From CBDCVO01 sp965223085 (GTDB taxonomy: Bacteria; Pseudomonadota; Gammaproteobacteria; Ga0077536), in NCBI GenBank assembly GCA_965223085.1, contig OZ244981.1, positions 3,162,001 through 3,226,000 on the forward strand: a stretch of 64,000 nt of DNA, given 5' to 3'. A program made the position numbers and the translations under genes. The notes under the pieces are model-generated. The model was not told where the DNA came from and did not search any database. It saw only the letters and a list, made by a program, of their open reading frames with translations. Within the stretch, counting starts at the first letter, position 1, and each line of letters starts with the position of its first letter. Shown here in pieces: positions 62,391 through 64,000 of this stretch.

Positions 62391-63593
62391 ATGTCGCCGT
62401 CGACGACTGTGGTGTTCGGCTTGATGATTGGTGCGGCAGTTTTCTGGCGTGACCGACGAGAATACATTAAGTCGTTTCGCGAGCCAGTTTTGGCTACGCC
62501 GGTGGTGATTTTCGAGAGCGATGATTGGAGTCCTGGACCACCAAGTCACGCCGAAGCCTTAGACGAGATCAGTGCTATACTAAGTGAATTCACTGATCAA
62601 AACGGTGAGCACCCGAAGTTTGCGATCGGGGTGTGTTTAGCGATCGTGGATGCTCAGATCTACCGCGAAAGTGGCACATACGAAAGAATCGAATTCTCCC
62701 ATTCCTGCGCACGAGCTGTTGCTCGGTCGCTAAAGCACGGCGTTACTGCTGGCACGTTTACATTGCAGTTACATGGGCGGGAGCACTATTGGCCCGCAAC
62801 ATTAATGGCACGGGCACGGAACGACGAGGCAGTGCGAACGTGGCTAGAATCCGAGACCTTAGTGGCCACCGAAGGACTGCCATCTGAGATACAGAGTCGT
62901 TGGACAGATGCGACGTCCCTGCCGAGCAGCGATCATCCGGATGCCGTTGTGGAGGAGGCGGTTTGCGAAGAATTCGCCTGTTATGAAGTGGCATTTAAAC
63001 AGCGGGCCTGCGTTTACGTGCCGCCAACTTTTCTGTGGACGGCAGCCGTCGAAAAAACACTTGCAGCCTGCGGCTGCGAGTGCATCGTCACGCCTGGCAA
63101 GCGATTTGTGGGTCGCGACGAGAGCGGCGCGCTGATATCCGATCATGAATACTATTGGAACGGTCGGCGCCTCGAGCAGGGCTTGGTAAGCTTAGTGCGG
63201 GACATTTACTACGAGCCCGCCCTCGGCCATAAGGTAGCGGACACCATCGCGCGAATTCTTCACCAGGTAGATCTGGGTCGACCGGCGTTGCTTGAAACAC
63301 ATCGCTTTAATTTTTTAGAAAACCAGCAACAACGGTGCAAGAGTTTAACGGAACTAAAGCAATTGCTAACGCTAATTACTGAGCAGCTGCCAACAGTTGC
63401 GTACCCAGCGACACAGCAATTGAGCGATGCGTATCGTAACCCGACACAAGCTGCGTTGACTTTTGAGCGTAGTTTTACGCGGCGGGCACGGGTCGTCTGG
63501 CGGCGTTTGTGGTCGCAAAAACGCGTTCGTAAGAACCTGAGTGCCGGGGTGGCTGCGATCCTCTTAAGCTCATGTTTAACTATCGTGCTGTGA
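62391..63593 (+). CDS. Divergent NodB-like (polysaccharide deacetylase-fold) membrane protein
   Basis: It is 400 aa and not recognised with certainty. Features match a NodB-like fold: ESDDWSPGPP has the paired acidic residues, LQLHGREHYWP has an H-x3-H metal site, VYVPPTFLWTAAVEKTLAACG resembles motif 3, and ALLETHRFNF has a late His. Helices occur at the N-terminus (about residues 5-20) and C-terminus (about 384-399). It lies in the exopolysaccharide operon after a sulfotransferase, so a role in trimming or modifying the polymer is inferred; activity is unproven. Confidence 0.6.
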   Translation: MSPSTTVVFGLMIGAAVFWRDRREYIKSFREPVLATPVVIFESDDWSPGPPSHAEALDEISAILSEFTDQNGEHPKFAIGVCLAIVDAQIYRESGTYERIEFSHSCARAVARSLKHGVTAGTFTLQLHGREHYWPATLMARARNDEAVRTWLESETLVATEGLPSEIQSRWTDATSLPSSDHPDAVVEEAVCEEFACYEVAFKQRACVYVPPTFLWTAAVEKTLAACGCECIVTPGKRFVGRDESGALISDHEYYWNGRRLEQGLVSLVRDIYYEPALGHKVADTIARILHQVDLGRPALLETHRFNFLENQQQRCKSLTELKQLLTLITEQLPTVAYPATQQLSDAYRNPTQAALTFERSFTRRARVVWRRLWSQKRVRKNLSAGVAAILLSSCLTIVL

Positions 63594-63597
63594 ATTT

Positions 63598-64000
63598 ATG
63601 TCACCGGAACGAAAACCGAAATTGTTGGTCCTAACGGAATTACTCCTACCGACGAAAGGCGGTACCGCGGTGTGGTTTGATGAGGTCTATCGTCGCATTG
63701 GCGATCGCAGTACACACATTATCGCGCGCGCGGTACCGGATGCCGCTGCACACGATCGCGAGCACACCAATACGGTGCATCGGGTGACGATCGGCGATGC
63801 CGATCCAGCGTGGCGACGTTACCTTGCTTTTCTGCGCCCCGCGCTAAACCTTGCGTGGCGGAATAATTTCGACGCTATCCATGCGGGGCGCGTGTTACCG
63901 GAGGGTCTCGTTGCCGTTATCGTCGGGCGCTTGTTTCGGCGTCCTGTTGTTATCTACGCACATGGTGAAGAGATTACGAATTGGCGTAAATCTCCACGTC
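63598..64000 (+). CDS. Glycosyltransferase (GT-B type), 3' partial
   Basis: This frame starts at ATG 63598, five bases after the preceding stop, and runs open to the end of the window (134 codons). The N-terminal MSPERKPKLLVLTELLLPTKGG, followed by VWFDEVYRRIGDRSTHIIAR and FDAIHAGRVLPEGLVAVIVGRLFRRPVVIYAHGEE, is the acceptor-side Rossmann half of a GT4-like enzyme. The donor-binding half lies outside the window, so specificity cannot be judged. Confidence 0.85.
   Translation, partial: MSPERKPKLLVLTELLLPTKGGTAVWFDEVYRRIGDRSTHIIARAVPDAAAHDREHTNTVHRVTIGDADPAWRRYLAFLRPALNLAWRNNFDAIHAGRVLPEGLVAVIVGRLFRRPVVIYAHGEEITNWRKSPR

Noticed and set aside
1..64000. CRISPR arrays, prophage or complete insertion sequences
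   Set aside because: No regularly spaced direct repeats, integrase, transposase or phage structural genes were seen on either strand.

Overview
This 64-kb window looks like chromosomal DNA of a gammaproteobacterium with moderately high GC content. The order tpiA-secG-tRNA-Leu(GAG)-nuoA to nuoN, the clpS-clpA pair, a bifunctional-fold ArgA (kinase-like domain plus GNAT), the scpA-scpB-rluB run and a YciO-type protein fit lineages outside the enteric and pseudomonad groups. No phage, CRISPR array or complete insertion sequence was found. The genus cannot be fixed from the sequence alone.

Bases 1-22340 hold housekeeping genes in short operons. They are: the tail of a fused oligopeptide-type ABC ATPase, glutathione reductase, HMG-CoA lyase, a stand-alone LpxD, a VKOR-thioredoxin protein coupled to pgpA, a DUF4124 lytic transglycosylase, ilvD, argA, clpA/clpS, aceA with a long and apparently structured leader, dapE, bolA, yciO, a 158-bp MITE-like element with TA flanks, an M50 protease, trpS, scpA, scpB, rluB, tpiA and secG. 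A tRNA-Leu follows. Bases 22801-37417 are a complete 14-gene complex I operon (nuoA to nuoN) with separate nuoC and nuoD.

Bases 37441-64000 are a PEP-CTERM/exosortase A (XrtA) exopolysaccharide island. On the minus strand lie a large TPR protein of the PrsT type and a THxN-family PEP-CTERM protein. Upstream of the latter are a sigma-54-type promoter and, about 80 bp further up, a perfect CRP-type palindrome. On the plus strand is a protein that joins an N-acyl amino acid synthase-like GNAT domain to a full CRP-like regulator (cyclic-nucleotide domain plus winged helix). Then comes the long polysaccharide operon: export lipoprotein, chain-length protein, tyrosine autokinase with a Gly-Tyr repeat tail, outer-membrane barrel, ATPase, deacetylase, FemAB-like protein, glycosyltransferases, exosortase A with an EpsI-like tail, a first sulfotransferase, another glycosyltransferase, a PaaK/CapK-like adenylating enzyme, an O-antigen-ligase-like protein, a second sulfotransferase, a divergent NodB-like protein and a glycosyltransferase cut by the window end.

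Taken together, the island should make, decorate (probably sulfate and deacetylate) and export a polysaccharide, and process PEP-CTERM proteins at the inner membrane. The GNAT-CRP fusion beside a CRP-type site and a sigma-54 promoter suggests a local control circuit. This is the most novel-looking part of the window. It is an inference from sequence and position only.
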